Numbered from the stretch's first letter, positions 26,382-55,971 are shown. The stretch is DNA of 64,000 nt from Macropodus opercularis (GCA_030770545.1 CM061109.1:14306001-14370000); one strand, 5' to 3'. Notes: generated by a model not told the origin, from the sequence alone. Made by a program: numbers and translations.

Positions 26382-29300
26382 ATGGAGACTGAGCTGAACT
26401 GCAGCTCCCACTGTGATTCTCCACTTTGCTTCATCCACCCAGGAGTCAACAAGCAGCAGGGCCTGGACATTCTGCAGAGACTATGCAGCCTCAGCATGGT
26501 AACCTCACATGCACATTGTGCTGAATTCAATAGTGGCGTGGTGTGTATGAACTACGGGGGTTTGAAAATGCAGCTTACACACACGCTCACACACATTTGT
26601 TTGAGTATAAGTGTGTTTAAATTGACTTCTTAGGGCTGAATGTTGTGTTTTTATATATAGAAACGCGTGATGTTATTTGTCAAATGAGAAGTGGAGATCC
26701 ATAAAGATAAAGGGGAAGTAGTAGCCAGGCTATGTTTAGTATCGTATCGGTCCCTGGCGCCTTTAAGAGAAGAGCAAATGGAGATCAGCAACATGAGGTG
26801 GCACCAGAATGTGTAATGTGACTAAACACAAACTAAAGCAGCAGAGACACTTTGTCAGGGAACCCAAACACTGCCTTTACCGCTCTGTGCTACAAGGTGA
26901 GTTATCTTTTATTTTTTTATTCTTTTGCATGTGACTTTAGCACCAGTCTGAACGTACAGATATCAGCTTCACCAAAACAAACAGATTGATGCATTGTTTT
27001 CACTTTGTTGTGACTGGGAGGTATAAGACAGATTTGTGTTTAACACCATATTTTTTATATGCTAACAATCTTTGAAATTGCTAAAAGTGACATTTTTGGC
27101 TGAAAGCTGACACCACGGCTGTTACTATTTGTGGCTGTAGACAGCTCATCGGGCACAACTGTTTCTAAACCTGATAGTACGTATAGTGGGCAGCAAAAAA
27201 TAGAAGGAGCACGAGGTAACTTTCACCTACTTTTCGTTTTGGATGTGTCCCCAGACATGGCTACCGCTGGCAGCATGCTGTCTAAGGAGCAGCTTCTTTG
27301 TCCCATCTGTTTGGATTTGTTCAACCAACCAGTGTCCACTCCTTGTGGGCACAACTTCTGCAGGGACTGCATTAACACATACTGGAGGAGTTCGGACGTG
27401 TCACACTGCCCCTTGTGCAAGCAGAGGTTCTACAGGAGGCCTGACCTGAAAGTGAACACCTTCATATCCGAGCTGGCTTCTCAGTTCAAGAAGATGGTGG
27501 AAATAACAGATGAAGACGAAACCAGTACAGTAGGCAACAAAGCAATCATTTCATGTGATGTGTGCATTGGAAAGAGCGTCATGGCTCTAAAATCTTGCCT
27601 GGACTGTTTTGCCTCTTTCTGTGAGGCTCACCTGGAGCCCCATCTTGTTTTAGGCACCTTAAAGAAACACCACTTGATTAATCCACTGGTGAACGTGCAG
27701 GACAGAGTGTGCAGGAAGCACGAAAAGCTCTTGGATTTGTTCTGTAGCACCGATCAGACGTGCGTGTGCCTGACGTGCACCAAGAAAGACCACAAGGCCC
27801 ATCACACCGTGCCTATAGACGAAGAGAGCAGAGTCCGGAGAGGCCAGATAGGAAAGACCAAAGATGAGTTGGAAAAAATAATAGAGAGCCGCCTGCAGAA
27901 TATCAACAAGATTAATCAGACCATTCAGCTCAGCAGAGAAAACACTGAAAAAGAGATTGAGGACAGTTTGCAAGTCTTCAATAAACTTCTGTACCTAGTC
28001 CAGAGAGGCCAAGTGGAGGTGGTGGAGGCGATTAGTGCAAAGCAGACACAAATTGAAGTCAATGCCAGTGGACTAATCACAGAGGTGGAGCAGGAAGTCC
28101 ATGAGCTGAGAAACAGAAGCACAGAGCTGGAGCATCTCCTGCACACCGAAGACGACCTCTACCTCATCAAGAGCTCTCCATCAGTCTCCACACTCCCGGC
28201 CACTAACCGGCCTGACACCCATGTGGAAAGGGCCGTATACGTGGGCGTGCTGAGGCGAGCGGTGAGGAGAGTAGCGTGTCAGCTAGAGGAGACAGTAAAG
28301 GCCGAGGTGAGGAGGCTGTGTGTGGTGGAGTTCCAGAGGGCTCGGCAGTGTGCTGTGGATGTAACTCTGGATCCAGACACAGCCCACCCCAAACTGGTGC
28401 TCTCTGAAGACAACAAGCAGGTCTACCACAGCGATGTAGCCTTGAGTCTCCCTGATAACCCAGAGCGGTTTTACCCCTGCATTAGTGTTTTGGGGAAGGA
28501 AGGATTCTCCTCAGGCAGGTTCTATTTTGAGGTGCAGGTGAAAGGCAAGACAGAGTGGGATATTGGAGTTGCGCTTGAATCTGTCAACAGAAAAGGAGGG
28601 AGCGTACTCAACCCTGAAAGAGGATACTGGTCCCTGGGGATGAGAAAGGACAACAGCTACTGGGTGCTCAGCAGCACTCCCATCTGCCTGCCGCTGGTCG
28701 AGGAGCCTCAAGTAGTCGGGGTTTACGTGGATGTGGAGTGGGGGCAGGTTTCTTTTTACAGTGTGGACTCTGCCTCTCATATCTACTCATTCACGGATTA
28801 CTCATTCAGTGAAAGACTTTTCCCTTACTTTAACCCCCATCGCAATCATGAACAGGTCAACTCTGCCCCTTTGGTCATTTTGCCCATCAGTGTTAATGAA
28901 TGTTTTTAAGATGATGCTTGTTGCTCTGTTTGCCTGAATAAAGGCTTGATTAGTCAGACAAACCCAGTGTGGCTCCTTTTTTTGCTCCAGACTGAAGGTC
29001 CTGTGTTACACTGATGCTGTAGGTGTATTCCAGCCACATCTACATTAAATGTGTGTGTGTGTGTGTGCAGATGGCGGTGGAGCTCCCAAAGCGGCCGCTC
29101 TCCCCTGTGCTGAGCGCTGTGGTGTGGACGCTGCTCTCCTGTGGCATCCTGCTGGCTTTGTGCTTCCTCCTCTTTACCCTGCGCTTTAAAAACAATAGGT
29201 AACGAGCAAAGTGAAGTACGCACATCCCGCAGACACGAAGGTATATATGCAGCAGTGAAGCAACTCACTCATTGTGTGTCTGTTGCATTATCAGGATAGT

Positions 29301-32300
29301 GAAGATGTCCAGTCCCAACCTGAACCTCCTGACTCTCCTCGGGAGCCTTCTCACCTACAGCAGCGCCTTCCTCTTTGCCGTAGACGAACGGGCGCACTCG
29401 CCGGGTGGACCGTCCACAGCTGTGCTACAAGTAAGCCCCCGTCTTCCCCTCGTGATCCATCACATGCAGGCGTTGGGCTGGTATTGCTAGATAATGATAC
29501 AGTGCTCTCTTCTGGAGGCTCGGATGTGGACTCTTTGTGTCGGCAGTACTCTGGTGTTTGGCCCAATCTTGGGGAAGACGTGGAGACTGTACAGAGTGTT
29601 CACCCAGCGTGTGCCTGACAAGAGAGTGGTACGCAAATCATACAAACCTGCACAATCCACTGTTAGACGTTGCAACGTCATTTTCTTTCTTCCCAAATCT
29701 CTAACTGACTTCACCTCGTGTTTCAGATCATCAGGGACATCCAGCTGATGTGCATGGTGGCTCTGCTGATCCTGGTGGACATGCTGCTCCTCACGGCGTG
29801 GAACCTCACGGATCCCATCAGGTGTTCACGATCTGTCGGTGCATTCGTCAAGGTGCGATTTAATGGCGAATTCGCTGTGTTGTAATGATGTATCGCGGTG
29901 ATGAAAGTAATCAGGATCTTTTTGCTTTATTTAAAATCAGTGAATGATGATTATTTGGTTTACATCAAACTACAGTAAAACTTGATTTTATGTCATAGTC
30001 CTTCGTGTGACAGCCACATATGATGGATTAACGTACTGATAGAGAATAATTCCCTTTGCTGTAGGTGGAGGATAAAGCCGTCTCCTACTCTTTGTCTCAG
30101 CTAGACTCCTGTTCCTCTGTATACTCTGATCTGTGGCTTATCATTATTGCCCTGCAGAAGGTATGGAATCATATAACTCATAACCACATAGCAGGCAACA
30201 AACCTGTCAGAGAAACTGAGGTTTCCACATTCATGAACATCAGCACAATGACACAACTGAAACCTTAAACTAAAGCTGTCTTTGTCTTTAGGGTGGTCTC
30301 CTCCTCTACGGCACTTACCTGGCTGGCCTCACCAGCAACGTTAGCCACCCTCCAGTCAACCAGTCTCCCACCATAATAACCGCCGTCACTCTGGTCACCT
30401 TGTCCTCGGCTGTCGCTGTCCCTGTGTCTGTCTTCCTGAAGTCCTGGCCCAACTTGGTCTACAGCACAGTGGCTGGAGCCATCTTTATCTGCACGCTGGC
30501 TACTAACTGCATGTTGTTTGTGCCTCAGGTCAGAAAAAGCTGCAGGACACCATATTCAAATCCATCAAAGTTTACATTGTTTTATAGTAACCAGGAAATC
30601 TGATGCAGACTGCTAGTAGTGAGAGATGATTTCATTGTTTAGCCAGAACTGTCATCTAATCAAACAACACTATTTGACAGAATAATGCTCGTGGTGATTA
30701 GGGAGCTCACTCCTCAGTGCGTGTCAGTAAGCGTGATTCACACGGAAGGAGTTTATGAGTCAAAGTTACGTAGGCTGTTGCAAACAGGTTTACGACCTTG
30801 TGTCTGGCAGCGGGTTTATGTTACAATAAAAGACGGATCTCCTGTGAAAAGGGAGGAAATAGTTCAGCAGTGAGCAGCACACACGATCACACCTGGTTAA
30901 AAGGCTTCATGTCACGTGGTATGTGTACGGCACCGTGAGCTACGGCTTTCTACTATGCCTGATGATTTATTACCCCCAATATCGCACCCACCACCATGCA
31001 GCTCACCCAGTGGCGGCATTTTGAAGAGGATCAGAACAACCCAAATCAGATGGCCAAGTATTTCAGCAGTCCCAGTAAGAGCCAGCCATCGGTGTACAGC
31101 CAGGACGAGATCTACTACCTGGTGGGAGAGAACAACTCCATGAAAAAACTCCTGAACGAGGTACTGCACGAGTCTGGCATCCTAATGACAAGGTCTGATG
31201 AGATGTTAAAGTGGGATTAAGTGGTTGTGAATGAGGCAAAATACAGCAATACAGAAATGTCAACTTTGGTCCAAATGTACCTTTAAATGCTTTTTTCTTC
31301 TGTTTCCAGAAAAATGCTGTGATTGACAGTCTGCAGGAGCAGGTGAATAACGCTAAGGACAAACTCCTGCGACTCATGTCGACCAGCCAATCCCCCGCTG
31401 ACCCTGACATGGACTCCTCTGTCACCAACCTGAACTCCTCGTCCACTCAGACCACAGAGGTTCAGTCTGATACTTCTCTACCTCAGACAGACTCTGAATG
31501 CCGGCTCTCACCCCTTAACCTTCTGGCTGCTGTTGTCACGCCACCTTCTGAGCACCGCGCTGCTCCAGACTCCTTAAAACACTCTGCTCTCCCTGATGAT
31601 ATGCACGTGGTTGAAAATCAGACCAGCATTTCTGTCTCCTCAGACAAAAACACAGCTGCGTTCAGAACAGGGGAAGATCTCAGACAGCCCGCGCCCCACC
31701 CGTCCTCAGGATTACTCAGGACGGCTGAGGAGACAGTTCATTTCGTCACGTCCCTTCAATGCCATAAAGGAATAAGCCCATTTCAGGTTGGAGCTTTGAG
31801 GAATCACAGTGCACCATCGTCGCACATAGGACCAAGTGCCAGACTGGTTGGTTTTGTTAGCAGTGAGAAGCTGCAGGAGATTCTCCAGGAGCTGAGCGTA
31901 GATGCTGTCGTAGACACCACACATCGGTCCCCTGGACAGACAGCCAGGACGCCCTCTCAAATAAACTTTACAGACGCCCCCACACTCTCTCCTCTCTCCC
32001 TACGGAACCCACGCTCCTCTCACCCACCTGTTCTCCACCCTAGAATCTCCCCCTATGCAATGAGGAAACGTCGGCCGCCTTTTCACTCACCTAGAAGGGG
32101 TTTGACCCCTCTCTGCTTCTACACGGGCTGTGGAAAGATAAGGGAAAGCTGTGAACAGCAAAATGCATGTAAACATTCTGATAGAGTGGCTGCGGATGCT
32201 ACCCTCCTCCAGGTTCACAGCGGCGGCCTTGACCCGAAGGAGGACAAAGAGGAAGCAGAACAACATGGTCAGAGGGCTTACAAATGTTCAGCCTTGCATT

Positions 32301-32593
32301 GTGAAGAGCCTGATCACACGGCGCCGCCTGATGGGAAAACAGGCGGTGATGATAAGCAGCGCCGCAGGCACATTCGAGATTCCTGTGGCTACTGGGATTC
32401 AGACTCCAGCAGCTCGACAGACTATTGCTACTACCATCGTCCTTACTGCGAGTCCTGCCTGCAGCGCGGCTCGCCCCTGTCCTCGGACAGTTCCTCAGAC
32501 TCCTCCGACAGCGAGTACGAAGGCTTCACCAGCCTCTACCGCTCCCCACACCCTGTGGTATTCAAAGAAGACCTCAAACCCACCTTAGTATGA
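26382..32593 (+). CDS. gpr156: Orphan class C G-protein-coupled receptor 156
   Basis: GABA-B-like class C receptor without a large ligand-binding ectodomain; known in vertebrates for constitutive Gi signalling that sets hair-cell orientation downstream of EMX2. Exons: 26382-26498, 29071-29198, 29295-29430, 29518-29628, 29727-29852, 30065-30160, 30292-30528, 31002-31160, 31310-32593; all phases join, 797 residues (human about 814). The first exon encodes METELNCSSHCDS, matching the human N-terminus. Seven hydrophobic segments lie between about residues 50 and 325. Then come a short coiled coil (KNAVIDSLQEQVNNAKDKL, from residue 371), a long low-complexity tail and a conserved end (HRPYCESC, EDLKPTLV). 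The start is the first ATG after an acceptor at 26345. Exon 4 could begin earlier, at an in-frame AG near 29502, but 29518 matches human length. A TRIM gene lies inside intron 1. Confidence 0.93.
26760..26896 (+). other. Possible noncoding first exon of the nested TRIM gene
   Basis: A strong donor (ACAAG/GTGAGT) follows position 26896, and a strong acceptor ending at 27254 lies 2 bases before the TRIM start codon. A 5' UTR exon ending at 26896 is the simplest explanation. Its left end is not visible; the value given is nominal. Confidence 0.4.
27257..28909 (+). CDS. TRIM-family E3 ubiquitin ligase (RING, two B-boxes, coiled coil, PRY-SPRY), intronless coding region
   Basis: Predicted ubiquitin E3 of the RBCC-B30.2 type, 550 residues in one exon. 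RING: C15-x2-C18-x11-C30-x-H32-x2-C35-x2-C38-x12-C51-x2-C54. B-box 1 starts at C100. B-box 2 runs from C152/H155 through C163, C171, C174 and H179/H183. A coiled coil covers about 190-330. PRY-SPRY (DVTLDPDTAHPKLVL to the end) covers about 355-545. I chose the ATG at 27257 (G at -3, G at +4), which is two bases after a good acceptor; the frame stays open upstream to 27131 but that part looks intronic. It resembles the large fish-expanded TRIM groups (bloodthirsty/TRIM39-like, finTRIM or TRIM25-like), often linked to antiviral defence; the subgroup is not decided. All zinc ligands are intact and the frame is unbroken, so it is probably functional. Confidence 0.9.
   Translation: MATAGSMLSKEQLLCPICLDLFNQPVSTPCGHNFCRDCINTYWRSSDVSHCPLCKQRFYRRPDLKVNTFISELASQFKKMVEITDEDETSTVGNKAIISCDVCIGKSVMALKSCLDCFASFCEAHLEPHLVLGTLKKHHLINPLVNVQDRVCRKHEKLLDLFCSTDQTCVCLTCTKKDHKAHHTVPIDEESRVRRGQIGKTKDELEKIIESRLQNINKINQTIQLSRENTEKEIEDSLQVFNKLLYLVQRGQVEVVEAISAKQTQIEVNASGLITEVEQEVHELRNRSTELEHLLHTEDDLYLIKSSPSVSTLPATNRPDTHVERAVYVGVLRRAVRRVACQLEETVKAEVRRLCVVEFQRARQCAVDVTLDPDTAHPKLVLSEDNKQVYHSDVALSLPDNPERFYPCISVLGKEGFSSGRFYFEVQVKGKTEWDIGVALESVNRKGGSVLNPERGYWSLGMRKDNSYWVLSSTPICLPLVEEPQVVGVYVDVEWGQVSFYSVDSASHIYSFTDYSFSERLFPYFNPHRNHEQVNSAPLVILPISVNECF
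28937..28942 (+). terminator. Polyadenylation signal AATAAA of the TRIM gene, inside gpr156 intron 1
   Basis: The hexamer lies 28 bases after the TRIM stop codon and about 130 bases before gpr156 exon 2, so TRIM transcripts can end before that exon. It could also prematurely end gpr156 transcripts. Confidence 0.65.
29051..29068. repeat. (GT)n run forming the acceptor tract of gpr156 exon 2
   Basis: GT dinucleotides run right up to the CAG acceptor at 29068-29070, taking the place of a normal polypyrimidine tract. Confidence 0.9.
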
Positions 32594-34200
32594 GCACAGC
32601 TAGACGGCACTTTACAGATTGCTCCACTTTCACCACTTGAATTCATGTCAGGCCACTAGACCTTAAACTCATGTGCACTAACAACGGCCGATATTTGACT
32701 GTAGCTTTCAAAAGGAGTGTGTTTGTGTCCTGTTTGAAGAAAAGACTTTATTTTCTTAAATCTTACCAGAGTGTTCTTAACACACAAAAGGAATCCGTCT
32801 CATTTGTGAAAACTTGTGTAGCTCACACAAAATGTGTTTAATATTACTTTTGGCCTGTGTTTGTATTTTGTATTGCTGCCAGATAAAAACTCTCACATTC
32901 CAAACATGTCTGACATTTAGAGTAAAAAAAAAAGAAAGACAGAAAGTACTTAAAGGATTTTGCAAATCAACTCAAACGCACAGTATTAACATGGTTAACA
33001 TTTAAACATATGCTATATTTATTTTATTATTTATTAGTGTTTTGGTCTACAGATTTGCATTTTGTTGTCTGAGTTTTGTTGTCGTGTACTTTCCATCGTT
33101 TGCTGGTTTATGAGACGCCGCGCCCTGTCTGACTGAGCATCCAGTGAAAACCACTGCCATCACTTTTTTTCTTAGTGTTGTTGTCCGGAATCATTTAGAG
33201 TATTTAATGTGCAAAGGTTACAAGTAACTGAAATGTCTTTGTCGCACTGAGTGTGTGTGGGTTCTTTATCTTCTCCTGTTACTATGAAAGAGTCACCACA
33301 TAGTGAAAAGTGAATGACTAAGTTGATGCGGGCTTGGTTCAACATGTACAGCAGCCATGTGAGCAATAATAAGCTCCTGACTATGACAATGTTATAGGAG
33401 CTCAATATTGAGCCCTCAATATCACCTGACAATTCACACAGGACACCTCTGTAAAATACGGTATAACCTGTTTTGATTGTGACAGGTAGGAGCCACTCTA
33501 ATGCTCCTACGATTTAGCTTTTAGATTAATCCTGCAAAACATTATAAGTGGAATTTCTAGACCCTAAGTGTCAGAACCCCTGGAGCAGTCACCCATTTTC
33601 CTAGCTGGTACTGCTTTAACTTGAATTTACTCACATTAATAACCTGACTTTTATCTGCCTGTAAACATGAAGGCAGGTTTATGTGTTTTCCATGACATCC
33701 CTGTAGCACAGATAAAAGCAGATCATTGCATCATCCATTCTACTGTTTTACTTTATATTTCTCCTTCCTGACTTACCCTTCTCTTTGTCATTCCCTCCCA
33801 CTACCTTCACTCTGTCTCTCTGAGTATTTTCTCTAATTGGAAAATGTGTCTTTGCCGGGGGAGGTGTTGCTGTGAAGGGAAAACAGTGACTTGCATTACT
33901 TCTGCTCTGCTGCCTGTTTTTGAGACGTTGCTGCTCTGTGTTCTGCATTTGAACCACTGAAGAGCAGCCTGAGAGAAACTCCCTTTGATATAGAGCATAA
34001 GAGAGTATAAATAAACCACAAAGGCTTACTACCAGCAGCACAGGAGGAAATACTTTCCTTCTAAGCCAAGATAATTGACCTGCATCCTGTCTAAGCTGAG
34101 AGTCTGGAATTTTAAGGAAAGATGGTATGAATATGCGTCATGAGTTGTAACTTATGGCTTCAAAACACTTCAATAAATTACTACTACTACTGTTTTGCTA
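32594..34200 (+). other. gpr156: gpr156 3' untranslated region and trailing intergenic DNA
   Basis: No coding exon is seen. AATAAA occurs at 34010-34015 and 34172-34177, either of which could end the transcript (3' UTR of 1.4-1.6 kb). A shorter 3' UTR using a variant signal is possible. Confidence 0.4.
34172..34177 (+). terminator. Candidate polyadenylation signal AATAAA for gpr156
   Basis: One of two canonical hexamers downstream of the gpr156 stop; the other is at 34010-34015. Neither is proven. Confidence 0.35.
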
Positions 34201-34694
34201 TTAAAAGCCTTTTAAAAATAAGTTTTGTGTTTCCAGATTGTGAAAAAAATCATTGTGGTGAGGTTGAGCTCTTCAATAATGTGAAAACAATTATAGTAAA
34301 ACCAACAGCACTTATTACTGGCGTACGAGCATTAGGAGCGTTGTAGAAATGACAACAGTTTTGCAGTGAAGCAGAGTAGCAGCTTCCTTCATGCAGCAGC
34401 GGAATAGTAATACACTGCCCTGCATTAAGTGCTGCCCACACTGAGAAGAGTGATAGGATCAAACAGTTACACTGAGATTTGTGTGAAATTAATCATTAAG
34501 AGTTGCAGTTAAAGCTGTGCTCATATGCACACCCATTATTATAATTCCTCAGCATTACGTCAGCAAAAGCATGACGAGGAGCGTGTGACGAGATAAAGAC
34601 AGACAGGCTTTTCTAACTAACATGGCAACAGTGCTGCACAACCACCGGTGCTCTGTGACAGCTGGGCTCATTTGAACTGACAGTCTGATTTCAG

Positions 34695-35050
34695 AGCTTT
34701 ATTGGCTGACGAAGTCATCAATCCTGGGAGCAGATCCGCCCATTGTCCCTGCCGGGGCACAGGGAAAAGGCTTTGAAGGGTTGGGGGCGGTGCCAAGCAA
34801 ACTATGCCATGTGGTGCTAAGGAGCTGCGTGCTTATTGGATGCCCTGTACACGAACGACGCCCATTCCTGAAGGATGTCTTCTCTTATTGGCTGAATCCG
34901 CCTCCCCAGATTCACCGTCTGCGCGTTCACAGTTTTTCTATTCTCCGTCGTGGATTGCGTCAACAGCGTGAACGTGCTGCCGCGATAGCGGAGCACTCCC
35001 TGTACCTCTTTGCGGTAATGACGTAGCTAACGAGCGCAGTGACAAAGACA
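34695..35050 (+). promoter_or_regulatory. gsk3b: Probable gsk3b promoter with three inverted CCAAT boxes
   Basis: Three ATTGG motifs (34701-34705, 34835-34839, 34887-34891), each in a TTATTGG context, suggest an NF-Y-type promoter. A CRE-like TGACGT is at 35019-35024. The local base composition is CpG-richer than in the flanks. No TATA box is evident. The region ends about 770 bases before the gsk3b start codon, which suits the long leader known for this gene. Confidence 0.5.
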
Positions 35051-35299
35051 GCGAGCCTGAAACCTATGGGGAAGGAATAAAAAAAAAGAAATCCAGTATC
35101 GTCGCCCTCCGTACTTCAAGACCATCATTTTGTGAACAGCTCGCTGCCCCAGGGGCCTCGGTGAAGATACGTAAATTTGACAGCGGCGAGTGCGGATTTT
35201 GAGTCACCGTAAAGCCATTGAGTCGTTAAAGAAGACTGTGGCAACTGGCAGATTTTCCGTTGGACGGTCTCTAGGCTAGGGTATAGCGAGGGAGCCGCC

Positions 35300-35771
35300 A
35301 TGGCAGTCGGATCATTGAGCCTCCACATCGGGATATGAAGAGCAAATACATGTGTCCAGAACCGTCAGGAAAACGCCACACGAACCTTCGATCCGCTGCG
35401 GATCCGCGCCTATAACGTCTGAACTCTCGCCTCTTCATCTTTGAGAAACGGATTCAGGGTCCTGAAAGAAATCGCGACTGGTTTAACCGGGGGGGCCACA
35501 GGGAGAGGCCAGATTCATGACTATTTTAGTCGGAGACGTGTCTGCAATAGCCCGCTGAGAGAAAAGCTGGATTATAAGAAGGAAACGATGCTCTGATCGA
35601 CCCATGGTGGGAAAGAAAGGGTCGTTTATTAGGCGATAAGAACTAGCGTGAAGGATCGTGGGATACAAGGCTCTTTCTGTCTGCCTGCCCTGTGAAGTAT
35701 AGTGTTATTCATTTACTGTCATCCTGTTTTGGATGAGAAGGTTCGGCGAGTCGACCAGTCCTGCCGTTTAG
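35300..35771 (+). promoter_or_regulatory. gsk3b: gsk3b 5' leader with six short upstream ORFs
   Basis: Six uORFs open and close before the main ATG at 35815: 35300-35338 (12 codons, GCCGCCATGG context), 35335-35415 (26 codons), 35517-35558 (13), 35588-35596 (2), 35604-35639 (11) and 35733-35771 (12). The first stop overlaps the second start as ATGA. The main ATG has A at -3. The leader is assumed to be contiguous exon because no splice pair was needed to reach the start and the human gene also has a long first-exon leader. Confidence 0.55.
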
Positions 35772-35814
35772 CAAGCCACAGTCTCCGAGTCCAGAGAATC
35801 AAAGGGATTGGATC

Positions 35815-53340
<17,526 letters not shown>

Positions 53341-55971
53341 GCCAACAGTGCACCCTCCCCGTCCCGGTCTCAGCCCCAGCCCACGGCCTCTCCATTGCCC
53401 CGGCCAGGGGATGAGCTCTGCTTTGCCCTGCTCTCCTTCCACACAGCAGGGGCGATGCTGACGCAGTCCGGGTTCAGCGGCTAGCCAACAGCTCCATGCC
53501 ACCACCACAAACCACGCATCCCTAATCTGCCTTATTGTATCTTCGACTGGCCCTCATCCAGCTATTTGAACTCAACTCCACCATCTGTCAAAGAAGTTTC
53601 TCCATGCTCTTTCAACGGGGAAGCAAAGTGCAGGTCCAGAGGTGTTGTTGACTGTACTGTTAATAAAAGTACACTGTACATGTATAAACAATGCTAGCCT
53701 GCTAATGTTTATAAGAGGACAATCTGTAGAAAACGTCCTAAGCTGTTCCCTTTTGCCGTCTCCCCATTTGGCCTTTTCTTTCCCATTGTTCCATTTTTTT
53801 TTTTTGCATCCTCATCCTTTGACCTCTCACCTCTGTGTACCATGGCCACTCCCCCCATCCCTTGGGTTCCTCTTGTAGTGCATGGCCTGAGTATGGTTAG
53901 GGGCACCCTCTCACTTCTCACCTTCACTTCCGCAGAGAAGGCATGAGGCTCACGCACGTGTATACGCTCTCGCGCACACACAGACGCACACACACACACA
54001 CACCCATACACTACACTACATACACGTGGATGCATGATGATCCTGATTTATGTGGAAAGACAGTCTACTTGCCGGGTAATGTGTGGACGTTTTTTTCTTT
54101 GCCTGGGGTTGTTTTTAAATGGTTAGCAAGCTGTTTTACTCGACTCCGTTTTTAGGTTTTGTTTTGTACTCCTGGGCAGATGTTTTCAGATTGCCATTTG
54201 CAATGGATGTGACATGTCTCTGGTCCTGTGTGCTTGTACAATATATACATACAGTACAAAACAAACATGCATACACACACAGTTTATATATTACTTTTCC
54301 TTATGTATAAAAAGTATATATAGATATATGTATATTAACTACAATGGTTCAGAAATCATTTATGGTGAGCTCATATCTGGCAGAGCAGCGGCAATATTTG
54401 CTGCTGCCTAAAGACAATAGATTTAGATGAGGTGGTGTTTTATTTTGTTTGTTTTTGTTTGATTAAGTTTTGCTGGAGTGAGGTTAGATTCCAGCGGTCA
54501 CCTCCATTTTCTCGTGCTGTCTGTATAGAGGCTGTGAATGGATTTAGGGCATTGCTCTATTCCCTGATTTTGTACCAACCCTGTCTCTAACAGTGTGTCT
54601 GTGACAGTGCAGTGTCTAGACAAACACCTTCCCTGTCTAAATTTTCCTCTCTCTCTGTCTCTGTGAGCAACTCGAGATGTTTCTTAACACTTTTCTTTTC
54701 TCGATTCTTTGAGAAGCCTCCGTGGTGTGTATTTTTTTTTTTTTTTGGCTTGCCACGGACCTTCTCATGTGTTGTGACCACTGACTGAAGTGTTAGCCTA
54801 GCGTTGTTTCTCCTCCACCTGTCGCACATAGAGCCACTCAGTACAGTCTGTCGAAGCGTCTTATTTACAGAGAATACTCACTACAGAAAAAAGAAAAAAG
54901 AAAAAGCTGAATTTGTATATACAGTATAAATGCTCCTTACCAAAATTCTGACTTGTATGACTTGTCTGTTGTTTTTTTTATGTTATGTTCATTATTTCTT
55001 CCATGTTGAGTTCAAGGTATGTATATATGCAGAACCATGTACTGTTTATGAGCTAAAACAAAGATGACAAAGGGTAAGGAAAGAAAAGAAATTAAAAAAA
55101 TAATAAAATAAAAAACAGAATCAGGGCAAAACTGATGTTGTTGATGGATATTATAGACGACGATGATGAACGATCAGCTTTATCCAGCCATATGTTCAAT
55201 CTTACCTGTACAGTACAGTAGATGACAGCTGTATTATTGTAACAAGAACTAGTCATGTATAGTGTAACTATAGTTTGGAGTGCCTTTGCTTTCATACACC
55301 TTCGCCTTGTTTCCCCTTCCCCTTTCAGATATTGTGACTCTCCCTTTGGTGCTGTTGAATGTCCTGCTAGCCTGCAACACACTCTCACCAACGCGCACAC
55401 ACTCTTCCACTCGATTCCCCTTCACCTGCCCCTTTTTCATCGCACACTTCATGTAATATACAGACATGGTTCACTGTAAGGATAGTTTCCTTATCTAAAG
55501 ATAAAGTAGACAGGTGTTTATTTTATTCGATGTTTCACATCCAACAGAAACGCAGACTCCGAGGCATGAAGCGGCTGTGGGGGTTGTTGTGAATGGCAGC
55601 AGGGGGTTCAAAAGGCCTCACATACAGAAAAGTTCTGTATTACTGCATTGGTTACCAAAGCCAAACTGTGATGTAGTTGTGACGAGCCATCCTCAGAGGC
55701 AATAATGTATTCCGACTGACTCTGGTTCTCTCTCTGAATATTTGTTGTTTTTCTGTCCTCGTGCTTGTTTCTTCTCCCCGTCGATACAGTGGCCGGGGGG
55801 GATTCAGTAGCACCTAAAGGGGCTGAGTCATGTAGCTTCTCTCTCTCCTGCTTGCTGTAGTTTTTGAATTCATGAACATGTTGTTGCCCTCCACCAGAAA
55901 TTCTGACTGCTTCACCCCACCAACTCCAGTATGATAAAAACACCACAAGTTTCCAATAAGGATAAAAAGCA

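Noticed and set aside
27131..27256. Upstream in-frame extension of the TRIM protein by 42 residues
   Set aside because: The extra residues do not resemble TRIM N-termini, and a strong acceptor ends two bases before the ATG at 27257, so this part is probably intron.
30685..30873. 62-codon frame inside gpr156 intron 7
   Set aside because: It lies in an intron, has no matching splice sites, and the flanking exons join perfectly without it.
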